Assembly: GCA_903933115.1 (NCBI GenBank)
Contig: CAIZIT010000058.1
Coordinates: 1 to 52,791 of the forward strand
Length of the DNA: 52,791 bases
Origin: an uncultured Burkholderiales bacterium
GTDB taxonomy: Bacteria > Pseudomonadota > Gammaproteobacteria > Burkholderiales > Burkholderiaceae_C
Direction of reading: 5' to 3'
Position 1 is the first letter of the stretch. Each line of letters opens with the position of its first letter. Both the position numbers and the translations under genes were made by a program. This document shows positions 46,948-52,791 of the stretch, piece after piece. A model generated the notes under the pieces. The model saw only the letters and a list, made by a program, of their open reading frames with translations, searched no databases and had not been told where the DNA came from.

Positions 46948-47400
46948 ATGACTCCATTGGATCCTCAAGCACACGCCACCCAGCAAGAAACCGTTGATCA
47001 AAAGCGCTATGAGGCCTTTGTCAAGGACTTTGGGCTTTATATTCCATTCGCCGATTTTTTAGGCTTTCAGTTCATCAGTGCCAAAGACGGCCAATCTGTG
47101 CTCCAGTACGAAGCACAGGATGCGCACATGAACTCCTTCAAAGTTACTCACGGCGGAGCCCTCATGACCCTCATGGATGTGAGCATGGCCAATGCCGCCA
47201 GAAGCACGGAGAAGGGCTCCCGAGTGGTCACGATTGAGCTCAAGAGTTCATTTTTTCACCCAGCCAAAGGCCCCCTCAAAGCATATGGGCAACTTTTACA
47301 CCGCACGAAAAGCATGGCGTTCATGGAAACCAAAGTGATGGACGCTCAAAATGTGCTGTGTGCCCATGCCACAGGGACTTTTAGATACGTAAAACCCTAA
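46948..47400 (+). CDS. PaaI-type hotdog-fold thioesterase
   Basis: This 150-residue protein belongs to the PaaI/4HBT thioesterases, which hydrolyse acyl-CoA or aryl-CoA thioesters and often act as safety valves for stalled CoA intermediates. The key HGGALMTLMDVSMANA stretch lies near residues 68-84, followed by TIELKSSFFHPAKGPLKAYG. It follows the thiolase after 126 nt on the same strand and may release CoA during fatty-acid oxidation. Substrate is not determined by sequence. Confidence 0.93.
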   Translation: MTPLDPQAHATQQETVDQKRYEAFVKDFGLYIPFADFLGFQFISAKDGQSVLQYEAQDAHMNSFKVTHGGALMTLMDVSMANAARSTEKGSRVVTIELKSSFFHPAKGPLKAYGQLLHRTKSMAFMETKVMDAQNVLCAHATGTFRYVKP

Positions 47401-47469
47401 TAGATCGGTTTGGAATCTGCGTTTATTCTTGCCGCACCCCTCAAGCGTTTTTTATAAAGGAAATTTCTC

Positions 47470-47907
47470 ATGTCCAACGCGTTCAAGCATTTTGTACTGA
47501 CACTCACCAGTGTTGCGGCCCTCAGTTTGAGCTTCTCGTCCTTGGCAGCGGATCCCAAAAAGGACGCGCCAGCGAGCCCAGCGCCAGCGCAGGCTGCGCC
47601 AGCGCCCAGTGCCGACCCTGTGGTCAAAAAATCCGACTCCGGTATTTGTCACGACAAGAGCAGCCCCAGTTTTGGCAACACCAAGAAATTCACACCCTTT
47701 AACTCCATGGACGAGTGTGTAAAGAGTGGGGGCAAGCCCGCAGCCAATGCCAAAGCGCCCGCAGCAGAGGTGAGCATTGTGAAAAAGTCCGACTCTGGCA
47801 TCTGCCACGACAAATCATCGCCCAGCTACGACAAAACCAAGAACTTCACCGAGTTCAAGTCCATGGACGAGTGCATCAAGTCGGGCGGCAAAGCACCTAA
47901 AAAGTAA
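47470..47907 (+). CDS. Small exported protein with two SGICHDKSSP Cys repeats
   Basis: The 145-residue protein has a signal peptide (hydrophobic 8-24, cleavage near SLAAD), an Ala/Pro-rich linker, and two copies of a 38-40 residue unit (51-89 and 102-141). Each unit reads VKKSDSGICHDKSSPS, then an aromatic-rich stretch, then SMDEC-KSGGK. Cysteines C60, C83, C112 and C135 give one likely disulfide per unit. Similar units occur singly in proteobacterial secreted proteins and some nucleases; the role of the unit is not known to me. AAAGG lies upstream of the ATG and a terminator follows. Confidence 0.85.
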   Translation: MSNAFKHFVLTLTSVAALSLSFSSLAADPKKDAPASPAPAQAAPAPSADPVVKKSDSGICHDKSSPSFGNTKKFTPFNSMDECVKSGGKPAANAKAPAAEVSIVKKSDSGICHDKSSPSYDKTKNFTEFKSMDECIKSGGKAPKK

Positions 47908-47953
47908 TAAGACTCACTTGGGGGAGCTCTTAGCCCCCTTTGGTGGAGATTCG

Positions 47954-47996
47954 CCTCAAGGTTGGGAGATCTGTCCAAACCTTGGGGCATTTTTTT
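47954..47996 (+). terminator. Intrinsic terminator after the Cys-repeat protein gene
   Basis: A 10-bp stem (47954-47963 with 47978-47987, one G-T pair, 14-base loop) is followed closely by seven T (47990-47996). A second, shorter GGGGG/CCCCC hairpin lies at 47920-47938. Confidence 0.7.
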
Positions 47997-48019
47997 GACC
48001 TGTATTCAGTCTCTGAGCT

Positions 48020-48892
48020 TCAAGTTTTGAGCTTCAATTTCATTTCAATGTGCTCAATGCCCGCCTCCATGAAGGCTTCACCTTGGGGTTCAAAGCCTGC
48101 TTTTGCATAAAAGGGCTGAACCGACTTTTGAGCATGAATCAAGACCTCTTGGTCACCCCGAGCTCTGGCCTCTTCGAGCAAAGCTTTAAGTACCGTACGA
48201 CCCAAGTCGTGTCCTCTCAACTGACGCTCGACCGCCATTCGACCCAATTTGGAAACACCCTCATGACTCACGGGTAAAAGCCTTGCAGTAGCAATGCAAA
48301 GCCCCAAGGCGTTTCTCAAGACGATGTGGCGACTTGTCTCATCGTGCTCGTCTTGCTCCATCTCCAAGGGGACACCTTGCTCCTGAACAAAAACTTCCAA
48401 GCGAAGCGCCAAGGCCTCCTCTTTGAGCTCTGCCCAAGGACCAAGGACCATTTGGGTGACTGGCAGTCCGTTTTCAAAATCCACCATCAGTTGCCGAACC
48501 GCATCGGGCACGGTCATGGACTTTTTAGTGTGCGGGTTGGCAAACACATAAATCAACTCGGCACTGACCAAACAGGTGTTGCCGCGAAAGATGCCCCCAG
48601 AGATGACGATCGAGGAGTTGCCAATTTTTGTGCATTTCAAACCGATGTCCAAGATGTCGTCATAAAAGGCTGAGCCGTGGTACTCGAGACTGGACTTGAC
48701 AACAAACAAATCGCCACCCAGCGCGTGCATGCTTTTCTCGTAGGGCAGTCCAAGAGCTCTCCAGTAGTCAGAGATCGCTGTATCCAGGTACATCAAATAG
48801 TGACCATTGAAGACAATTTTTTGCATGTCCACCTCTACCCATCTGACTCTGAGGTGTGAGAAAAAGCGAAACTCATCACGCGAACGTGTCAT
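48020..48892 (-). CDS. Fusion of YbgC-type acyl-CoA thioesterase and ElaA-like GNAT acetyltransferase
   Basis: Residues about 1-135 are a hotdog thioesterase of the YbgC/FadM type, with D22 in VDMQKIVFNGHYLMYLDTA and the GLPYEKS loop. Residues about 148-290 are a GNAT domain close to ElaA: LRLEVFVQEQGVPLEMEQDE, the acetyl-CoA-binding MAVERQLRGHDLGRTVL, and QPFYAKAGFEPQGEAF. The frame is continuous, giving 290 residues. The thioesterase part is expected to hydrolyse short or aromatic acyl-CoA; the acetyltransferase target is unknown. It stands alone, convergent with the Cys-repeat gene. Confidence 0.92.
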   Translation of the reverse strand: MTRSRDEFRFFSHLRVRWVEVDMQKIVFNGHYLMYLDTAISDYWRALGLPYEKSMHALGGDLFVVKSSLEYHGSAFYDDILDIGLKCTKIGNSSIVISGGIFRGNTCLVSAELIYVFANPHTKKSMTVPDAVRQLMVDFENGLPVTQMVLGPWAELKEEALALRLEVFVQEQGVPLEMEQDEHDETSRHIVLRNALGLCIATARLLPVSHEGVSKLGRMAVERQLRGHDLGRTVLKALLEEARARGDQEVLIHAQKSVQPFYAKAGFEPQGEAFMEAGIEHIEMKLKLKT

Positions 48893-49127
48893 GGCGGGGC
48901 TCCTGATTAAAAAGATAAATAAGGTGTTGGGCTCAAAGGCTCCAACTTCAGCAGTAACTGCAATCGTTTGTCTTGCTCTCGCATCTGTTCAGACCCTAAT
49001 CTCAGGGTTATGGATGATGGGGTTTAGGAGGATGGGGTTTTACTGAAGGGACTCGAGCAGCAAAATATGAAATCATGAATGCTCCATGTTAACCGGCCTA
49101 TGCCTCAACGCCACCCTTTGATATCGC

Positions 49128-50276
49128 ATGAATAATATCAACTATTTGACGCGCATTTTGATTGATTTTGGCGCACTGTCTGAGCTTCACCAAGAATGCT
49201 TGCAGTTGGGCATCGAGCGGCCCTTGGTGGTCACCGATGCCGGTATCAGATCCTTGGGTATTTTGAGCCAATTGTTGTCTGGCATCGAAGATCTTGATGT
49301 CGCCGTATTTGATCAAACTCCAAGCAACCCCCATGAAAGTGCCGTCTTGGCGGCCAGGGACCTGTTTTTAAAACACAAGGCCGATGGCATCATTGCGCTT
49401 GGCGGGGGCTCCTCGATCGACTGCGCAAAGGGAGTGGCCATCATGGCCTCTCACGCGGGAGAGCTCAAAACCTACGCCACGATCGAGGGCGGGAGCTCCA
49501 AAATCACCGACCAGGTCCCCAAAATCATTGCCATCCCCACCACAGCAGGTACGGGCAGTGAGGTCGCCAGAGGCGCCATTTTGATCGTCGCCGATGGCCG
49601 AAAGTTGGGGTTTCACTCCTGGAACTTGATGCCTAAATTGGCCATATTGGATCCCCTCTTGACCCTAAGCTTACCGCCCGTTTTGACAGCAGCGACGGGC
49701 ATGGACGCCATTGCACACTGCATGGAGACTTTCATGTCCTCGGCCTTCAACCCACCGGCCGATGGCATTGCCTTGGATGGACTGGAGAGGGGGTGGAGAA
49801 ATCTAGAAAAAGCCGTCCTCAATGGAGACAACAAGGACGCAAGACTGCAGATGATGAGCGCCTCCATGCAAGGCGCCATGGCCTTTCAAAAAGGCTTGGG
49901 TTGTGTGCATTCGCTCAGTCACAGTCTTGGAGGAATCAACCCAAGGCTGCACCATGGGACCTTGAATGCGCTGTTCCTGCCCAGCGTTGTGCAGTTCAAT
50001 CAGATGGATCCCACGCTTCAGAGTCAAAACAAAATGCAGCGAATGGCCTACGCCATGGGCCTAGGACACCCCGCGAATGCGGGCCAAGAAATCGCCATGG
50101 CCATCAAAGACATGTGTGAACGACTCGGGCTGCCAAAAGGGCTGAAAGACTATGGCGTTCACAATCAACAATTTGACGCCATCATCTCGGGCGCCTTGAA
50201 AGACCATTGTCACTTGACCAATCCAGTCGTGGCGAGCGCTGAAGACTACAAGGACATTTTGCTCCATAGCCTTTAG
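49128..50276 (+). CDS. Iron-containing (type III) alcohol dehydrogenase
   Basis: This 382-residue enzyme belongs to the Fe-ADH family, which includes butanol, 1,2-propanediol and 4-hydroxybutyrate dehydrogenases and maleylacetate reductases. The NAD(P)-binding motif GGGSSIDCAKG lies at 92-102 and TTAGTGSE at 138-145. Metal ligands are D193 and H197 (GMDAIAHCMETF), H261 (CVHSLSHSLGG) and a histidine in RLHHGTLNA. The full metal set is kept, so oxidoreductase activity is likely. No pathway partner is adjacent, so the substrate is open. Confidence 0.93.
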   Translation: MNNINYLTRILIDFGALSELHQECLQLGIERPLVVTDAGIRSLGILSQLLSGIEDLDVAVFDQTPSNPHESAVLAARDLFLKHKADGIIALGGGSSIDCAKGVAIMASHAGELKTYATIEGGSSKITDQVPKIIAIPTTAGTGSEVARGAILIVADGRKLGFHSWNLMPKLAILDPLLTLSLPPVLTAATGMDAIAHCMETFMSSAFNPPADGIALDGLERGWRNLEKAVLNGDNKDARLQMMSASMQGAMAFQKGLGCVHSLSHSLGGINPRLHHGTLNALFLPSVVQFNQMDPTLQSQNKMQRMAYAMGLGHPANAGQEIAMAIKDMCERLGLPKGLKDYGVHNQQFDAIISGALKDHCHLTNPVVASAEDYKDILLHSL

Positions 50277-50305
50277 CCCCCCTTTAGGGGTTCAGGGTTT
50301 TTTTT
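50277..50305 (+). terminator. Weak terminator-like CCCC/GGGG hairpin with T-run
   Basis: A short CCCC-TTTA-GGGG hairpin is followed by TTCAGGG and eight T just after the alcohol dehydrogenase stop. Confidence 0.4.
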
Positions 50306-50333
50306 GAAACTGGCGTTTTTTTAAAAAGTCGCT

Positions 50334-50879
50334 TTAAAAAGAGGAATGGGGTGTTTGAAGGAACTCCAATTCCTCTTCGGTGGACACGCGTCCCAACAAG
50401 GCGTTTCGGTGGGGGTATCGACCGAAACGATCAATGATCTTTTGGTGCTCACGCTCAGACAGCAAGCTCTTTTCTAGCCCCGGTGCAGCAAAAAGGACCA
50501 AGGCCTCTTGGTGCACGGCTTTGGATTCACTGTGCATGTAAGGCATGTATAGAAACTGGCGAAGGGGAATAGGCAGGTCTTTGTCCAACCCCAAAGCGAC
50601 TGCCGTTTGTGCCAAAGCCAAGGCCATGGGGTCACAGGCGAACGCCTCTGGGCGATCTCGGTAGATGTGACGCGAGAACTGATCCAAGACCAAAACCTCC
50701 GCCACGCGCCCTTGGGCTGAATTTCGCCATACAAAGAGCTCTGATGCTGCGGCCGAGCGGTGCACGGCGCCAAAGCGTTCGGTGAGGGCTCTATCGAATT
50801 CAGGCGACTTTTTCCACCACTGTTGTGGAGCAATCTCCTCAAACCAAAATTGAAGAACGGTCTTGGGGGAATCATGCAT
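50334..50879 (-). CDS. DUF924 family protein
   Basis: DUF924 proteins are helical, TPR-like proteins of unknown function that are widespread in proteobacteria. The 181-residue product from ATG 50879 (AAGGGA six bases upstream; a TTG six codons earlier is also open) has VLQFWFEEIAPQQWWKKSPE, the signature VLDQFSRHIYRDRPEAFACD, LYMPYMHSES and RFGRYPHRNALLGR. It lies 60 nt downstream of nrsF on the same strand, so it could share that transcript, but no functional link is known to me. Confidence 0.93.
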   Translation of the reverse strand: MHDSPKTVLQFWFEEIAPQQWWKKSPEFDRALTERFGAVHRSAAASELFVWRNSAQGRVAEVLVLDQFSRHIYRDRPEAFACDPMALALAQTAVALGLDKDLPIPLRQFLYMPYMHSESKAVHQEALVLFAAPGLEKSLLSEREHQKIIDRFGRYPHRNALLGRVSTEEELEFLQTPHSSF

Positions 50880-50939
50880 GGGTGGTCCCTTGAACAAAAA
50901 ATATGCAACTCAGATTCATGCTGTTGGCAAAGGGCAATC

Positions 50940-51587
50940 CTACCAACGAAGTATTTTGGGTCCCAAAAAAGCGCCAAGCCCCATGCTGAGCAAAACACCC
51001 ATTGAATACCAAAGGGTGATAAAGACGAGGTCTGACTCTGGACAATGCAAACAGTAAATGAGCGCGGCTAAAGCACCAGCTAAAAACCCCGAGCAAGCAC
51101 CGCTCTGCCTCAAACGGGTTGGGGCCAGCTCTTTGGACAACCCAAGCGATGAAAACATCAAGGGCAATGAAAGCAAAAAAATGTTAAAGGGGCATGAGCG
51201 CCAAGTTTGACCAAAAATCATCAAATGTCTTTGGGCCTCAGAGGCTTCGATAAAAGAGGGCAAAGCCAACAAAAGCATCAACAAAAAAGGGACCCCCATG
51301 GCCAGCACAAGCCATTTGATGTGTACACCAGGTCTACCCAAGGCCATCATTGCGATGGAGGCTGGCAGAGCAAGGCTTGCACAAAAAAGGACTTTGATGA
51401 TGAAGTAGCCCTCAAGGGCGCTTTGCGCCAAATCGCTCCTCACGCCATAAATCACTTGCATCAAAAGGGCTGAGAGCACCAGTCCCGAGGTGATGGACAC
51501 AGAAAAATGCTTTGCCATCCAATGCTTAGAGATCCGCTCTGGCTCAGCCGACAAAAGTGCAATCAGTTCATCCGTTTTCACGATCAT
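50940..51587 (-). CDS. nrsF: NrsF/DUF1109 family membrane anti-sigma factor
   Basis: NrsF proteins are six-helix inner-membrane proteins that hold their partner ECF sigma factor inactive. The 215-residue product has six hydrophobic segments (about 31-48, 60-83, 90-110, 134-150, 164-180 and 188-209). Two cysteines stand out: C132 (RSCPFN) and C182 (YCLHCPES). In Caulobacter NrsF, cysteines at nearly these positions (131 and 181, from memory) are needed to release SigF on chromate or cadmium stress. The ATG overlaps the sigma stop codon (ATGA), so the two proteins are made in a coupled ratio. Heavy metal or oxidant sensing is inference from that homology. Confidence 0.92.
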   Translation of the reverse strand: MIVKTDELIALLSAEPERISKHWMAKHFSVSITSGLVLSALLMQVIYGVRSDLAQSALEGYFIIKVLFCASLALPASIAMMALGRPGVHIKWLVLAMGVPFLLMLLLALPSFIEASEAQRHLMIFGQTWRSCPFNIFLLSLPLMFSSLGLSKELAPTRLRQSGACSGFLAGALAALIYCLHCPESDLVFITLWYSMGVLLSMGLGAFLGPKILRW

Positions 51588-52153
51588 CTCCTTAATTTCG
51601 CAGCTAGGGTTTTCAAGCCCCGGTGGATCCCCACCTTGATGGCTGAAGGCGTCATGCCTGTCAGATCTGCTGTTTGTAAAACAGATAAACCTTCGATTTT
51701 GACGTGAACAATGGGCAGTCTTTGTCGATCAGGTAACTCACTCAGGATGGCGTGAAGATCTCTTTTGGCTTCATAAATATCCGTCTCAGAGTGAGCAACG
51801 ATCTCCATCTCGTCATCAAGGGGGTCATTCAATGCTTCTTTGATGGATCTGGACCGATAGAAGTCTATGAGTTTGTAGCGAGCTATGGCATAAACCCAAG
51901 CCGTGATTGCTTGATCTGTTTTGAATGTGTGTTTGTGGTTGTGAATAGCGAGCAATGTTTCTTGGACCAAATCTTCAATGTCATCGGGGAGCTGAAAGAG
52001 TCTTTTTTTAAAAAAAGCCCTTAAATGACCACTCAATGTCTTCAAAAATTGCTCATATTGCAATCCATCTCCCTCGAGACTTTGGAGAAAGGATCGTTTC
52101 AATGTTCGCTCAATTTCAACGAATTTGGTGTCATTCTCCTTAATTCGTTTCAT
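51584..52153 (-). CDS. ECF RNA polymerase sigma factor, SigF-like, partner of NrsF
   Basis: This extracytoplasmic-function sigma factor has region 2 (DDIEDLVQETLLAIH, then ITAWVYAIARYKLIDFYRS) and region 4 (LPIVHVKIEGLSVLQTADL, then GMTPSAIKVGIHRGLKTL). It is followed by the NrsF-type anti-sigma gene with ATGA overlap, as in Caulobacter sigF-nrsF. The longest frame starts at ATG 52153 (189 residues), but a GTAACC-N16-CGAA promoter has its -10 element at 52144-52147, inside that frame. If that promoter is used, translation must begin later; TTG 52102 (172 residues) is the best candidate and leaves both sigma domains whole. No strong Shine-Dalgarno precedes either start. Confidence 0.93.
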   Translation of the reverse strand: MKRIKENDTKFVEIERTLKRSFLQSLEGDGLQYEQFLKTLSGHLRAFFKKRLFQLPDDIEDLVQETLLAIHNHKHTFKTDQAITAWVYAIARYKLIDFYRSRSIKEALNDPLDDEMEIVAHSETDIYEAKRDLHAILSELPDRQRLPIVHVKIEGLSVLQTADLTGMTPSAIKVGIHRGLKTLAAKLRR

Positions 52154-52169
52154 TAGAGCTTTGGGTTAC
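52144..52169 (-). promoter_or_regulatory. ECF-type promoter GTAACC-N16-CGAA for sigma-nrsF (autoregulation)
   Basis: On the minus strand GTAACC (52169-52164) and CGAA (52147-52144) are exactly 16 nt apart. The flanks TTGTAACC and ACGAAT are shared with the divergent copy at 52214-52239. It matches the SigF/NrsF regulon motif of Caulobacter as I recall it, so the sigma factor probably drives its own gene. Confidence 0.75.
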
Positions 52170-52483
52170 AAGTTTTAGAATTTTTTTAACAAATATATTT
52201 TTTTTATAGGATTGTAACCTTCACATGTTTTGGAACGAATAAACCATTGTGGAGAGCAATTTGAAAACAAAGTGTCCATTTTTAAAGTTTAAAAGTGAAC
52301 CCAAGGGTTGAAATTGAGTTTCTGCCAAGACCATCACTGACCGATAGGAAAAAGGACCCAACTGGGTTCAATGACCAACAGCCTAGGATGACTTGCCCAT
52401 GAAGAATTTCATAAGACTAGGCGATGTTGCCTAAACGATGAGATTTGAAATATGGGGTTCAAACCACAATTTTGGAGTTAAAG
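52154..52483. other. Divergent control region between sigma factor and MxKDx gene (330 nt)
   Basis: It holds the two divergent ECF-type promoters separated by 44 nt of very AT-rich DNA (52170-52213), then a leader of about 240 nt. The leader has small hairpins, for example AACCC/GGGTT near 52298-52309 and TAGGC/GCCTA at 52418-52433. No open reading frame in it looks real. Confidence 0.6.
52214..52239 (+). promoter_or_regulatory. ECF-type promoter GTAACC-N16-CGAA for the MxKDx gene
   Basis: GTAACC (52214-52219) and CGAA (52236-52239) are 16 nt apart on the plus strand. Elements, spacing and immediate flanks equal those of the divergent copy. Transcription should start near 52246, about 240 nt before the MxKDx start codon. 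Confidence 0.75.
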
Positions 52484-52791
52484 ATGAAATTATTGACCAC
52501 TTTTTTTGTAGGCACGAGTGTCTTGTTTTTTGCAAGCATGGGTTTTGCAATTGACTCCATGTCCAAGGAGGACATGAAAAAGGACACCATGGAGAAAACA
52601 AGCATGGCCAAAGAAGCCATGAAGAAAGATTCCATGGGAAAGGACTCCATGGGAAAGGACTCCATGGGAAAGGACTCCATGGGAAAGGACTCCATGGCAA
52701 AGGACTCCATGTCAAAGGACTCTATGGCAAAGGACTCTATGGCAAAGGACTCTATGGCAAAGGACTCCATGGCAAAGGACTCTATGTCAAA
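52484..52791 (+). CDS. Exported pentapeptide MxKDx repeat protein (5' part only)
   Basis: The frame starts at ATG 52484, with GGAG seven bases upstream, and is still open at the window end after 102 codons. A signal peptide (MKLLTTFFVGTSVLFFASMG, cleavage after GFA) is followed by at least 15 pentapeptides from residue 26, the first five degenerate, then MGKDS x4 and MAKDS/MSKDS. This is the MXKDX repeat family of betaproteobacterial exported proteins (TIGR02953), whose role is unknown. The mature protein is extremely rich in Met, Lys, Asp and Ser. The divergent ECF promoter suggests induction by the adjacent sigma factor. The DNA repeat (15-bp unit) is nearly perfect, so copy number may vary. 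Confidence 0.92.
   Translation, partial: MKLLTTFFVGTSVLFFASMGFAIDSMSKEDMKKDTMEKTSMAKEAMKKDSMGKDSMGKDSMGKDSMGKDSMAKDSMSKDSMAKDSMAKDSMAKDSMAKDSMS

Noticed and set aside
52100..52134. Eleven-codon leader peptide before a TTG start of the sigma gene
   Set aside because: An ATG at 52134 ends in a TGA overlapping the TTG at 52102, but its AAGGAG is too close to the ATG and partly upstream of the predicted transcript start.
52459..52770. Minus-strand frame of about 100 residues with MESFAIESF-type repeats
   Set aside because: It is the mirror of the MxKDx repeat: a 15-bp unit keeps every frame open. The plus-strand frame has a signal peptide, Shine-Dalgarno and promoter.
52484..52791. CRISPR-like regular repeat at the window end
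   Set aside because: The 15-bp units are directly joined without unique spacers and encode a pentapeptide repeat.

Overview
The window is about 52.8 kb of a betaproteobacterial chromosome of moderate GC, most likely Burkholderiales and close to Comamonadaceae. The evidence is the rimP-nusA-infB-rbfA-truB-typA block, the Bug-type (TctC-like) solute receptor, a selO-msrB-yciB-bolA-ppiC row, map-glnD and a MxKDx repeat protein. It carries 43 protein genes, two of them cut by the window ends. I see no tRNA, rRNA, insertion sequence, prophage or CRISPR array. Genus cannot be decided from the sequence alone.

Layout. 1-5330: a peptide-type ABC importer (binding protein, two permeases, one double ATPase), coupled by ATGA overlaps. 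5391-14931: the transcription/translation block rimP to typA, with a hairpin and T-run in the rimP leader and an unusual 407-nt structured gap between infB and rbfA. 15000-16365: amtB behind two NtrC-like palindromes. 16446-20761: a TfdA/TauD-type dioxygenase and a Bug receptor, divergent from an enoyl-CoA hydratase and an HMG-CoA-lyase-type enzyme. 20916-22573: smpB divergent from ratA and rnfH. 22757-24334: a protein of unknown function and an extradiol-dioxygenase-like protein. 24541-29264: a branched-chain amino acid type ABC importer whose two permeases are fused. 29348-37393: glnD, map and purL. 37615-41362: a leftward row selO-msrB-yciB-bolA-ppiC. 41688-47400: a fatty-acid oxidation row (acyl-CoA ligase, bifunctional hydratase/dehydrogenase, thiolase, PaaI-type thioesterase). 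47470-50879: a small exported Cys-repeat protein, a thioesterase-GNAT fusion, an iron alcohol dehydrogenase and a DUF924 protein. 50940-52791: a stress-response module of ECF sigma factor, NrsF-type membrane anti-sigma factor and a divergent Met/Lys/Asp pentapeptide-repeat protein that runs off the window.

The most interesting region is the right end. The gap between the sigma gene and the MxKDx gene holds two divergent copies of GTAACC-N16-CGAA. The six-base and four-base elements and the 16-nt spacing are identical in both copies. As I recall it, this is the promoter motif of the Caulobacter SigF/NrsF heavy-metal regulon. The NrsF homologue keeps two cysteines at nearly the same positions. 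This suggests that the MxKDx protein is the direct output of an autoregulated, cysteine-sensed ECF circuit.

A second pattern is that many intergenic gaps carry short tandem arrays with units of 10-14 bp. Each gap has its own unit sequence, so they look like local slippage products and not copies of one repeat family. Other points of note are a binding protein with a C-terminal membrane anchor, fused LivHM, a thioesterase-acetyltransferase fusion, and G8/G9 homopolymers directly at the selO start codon.
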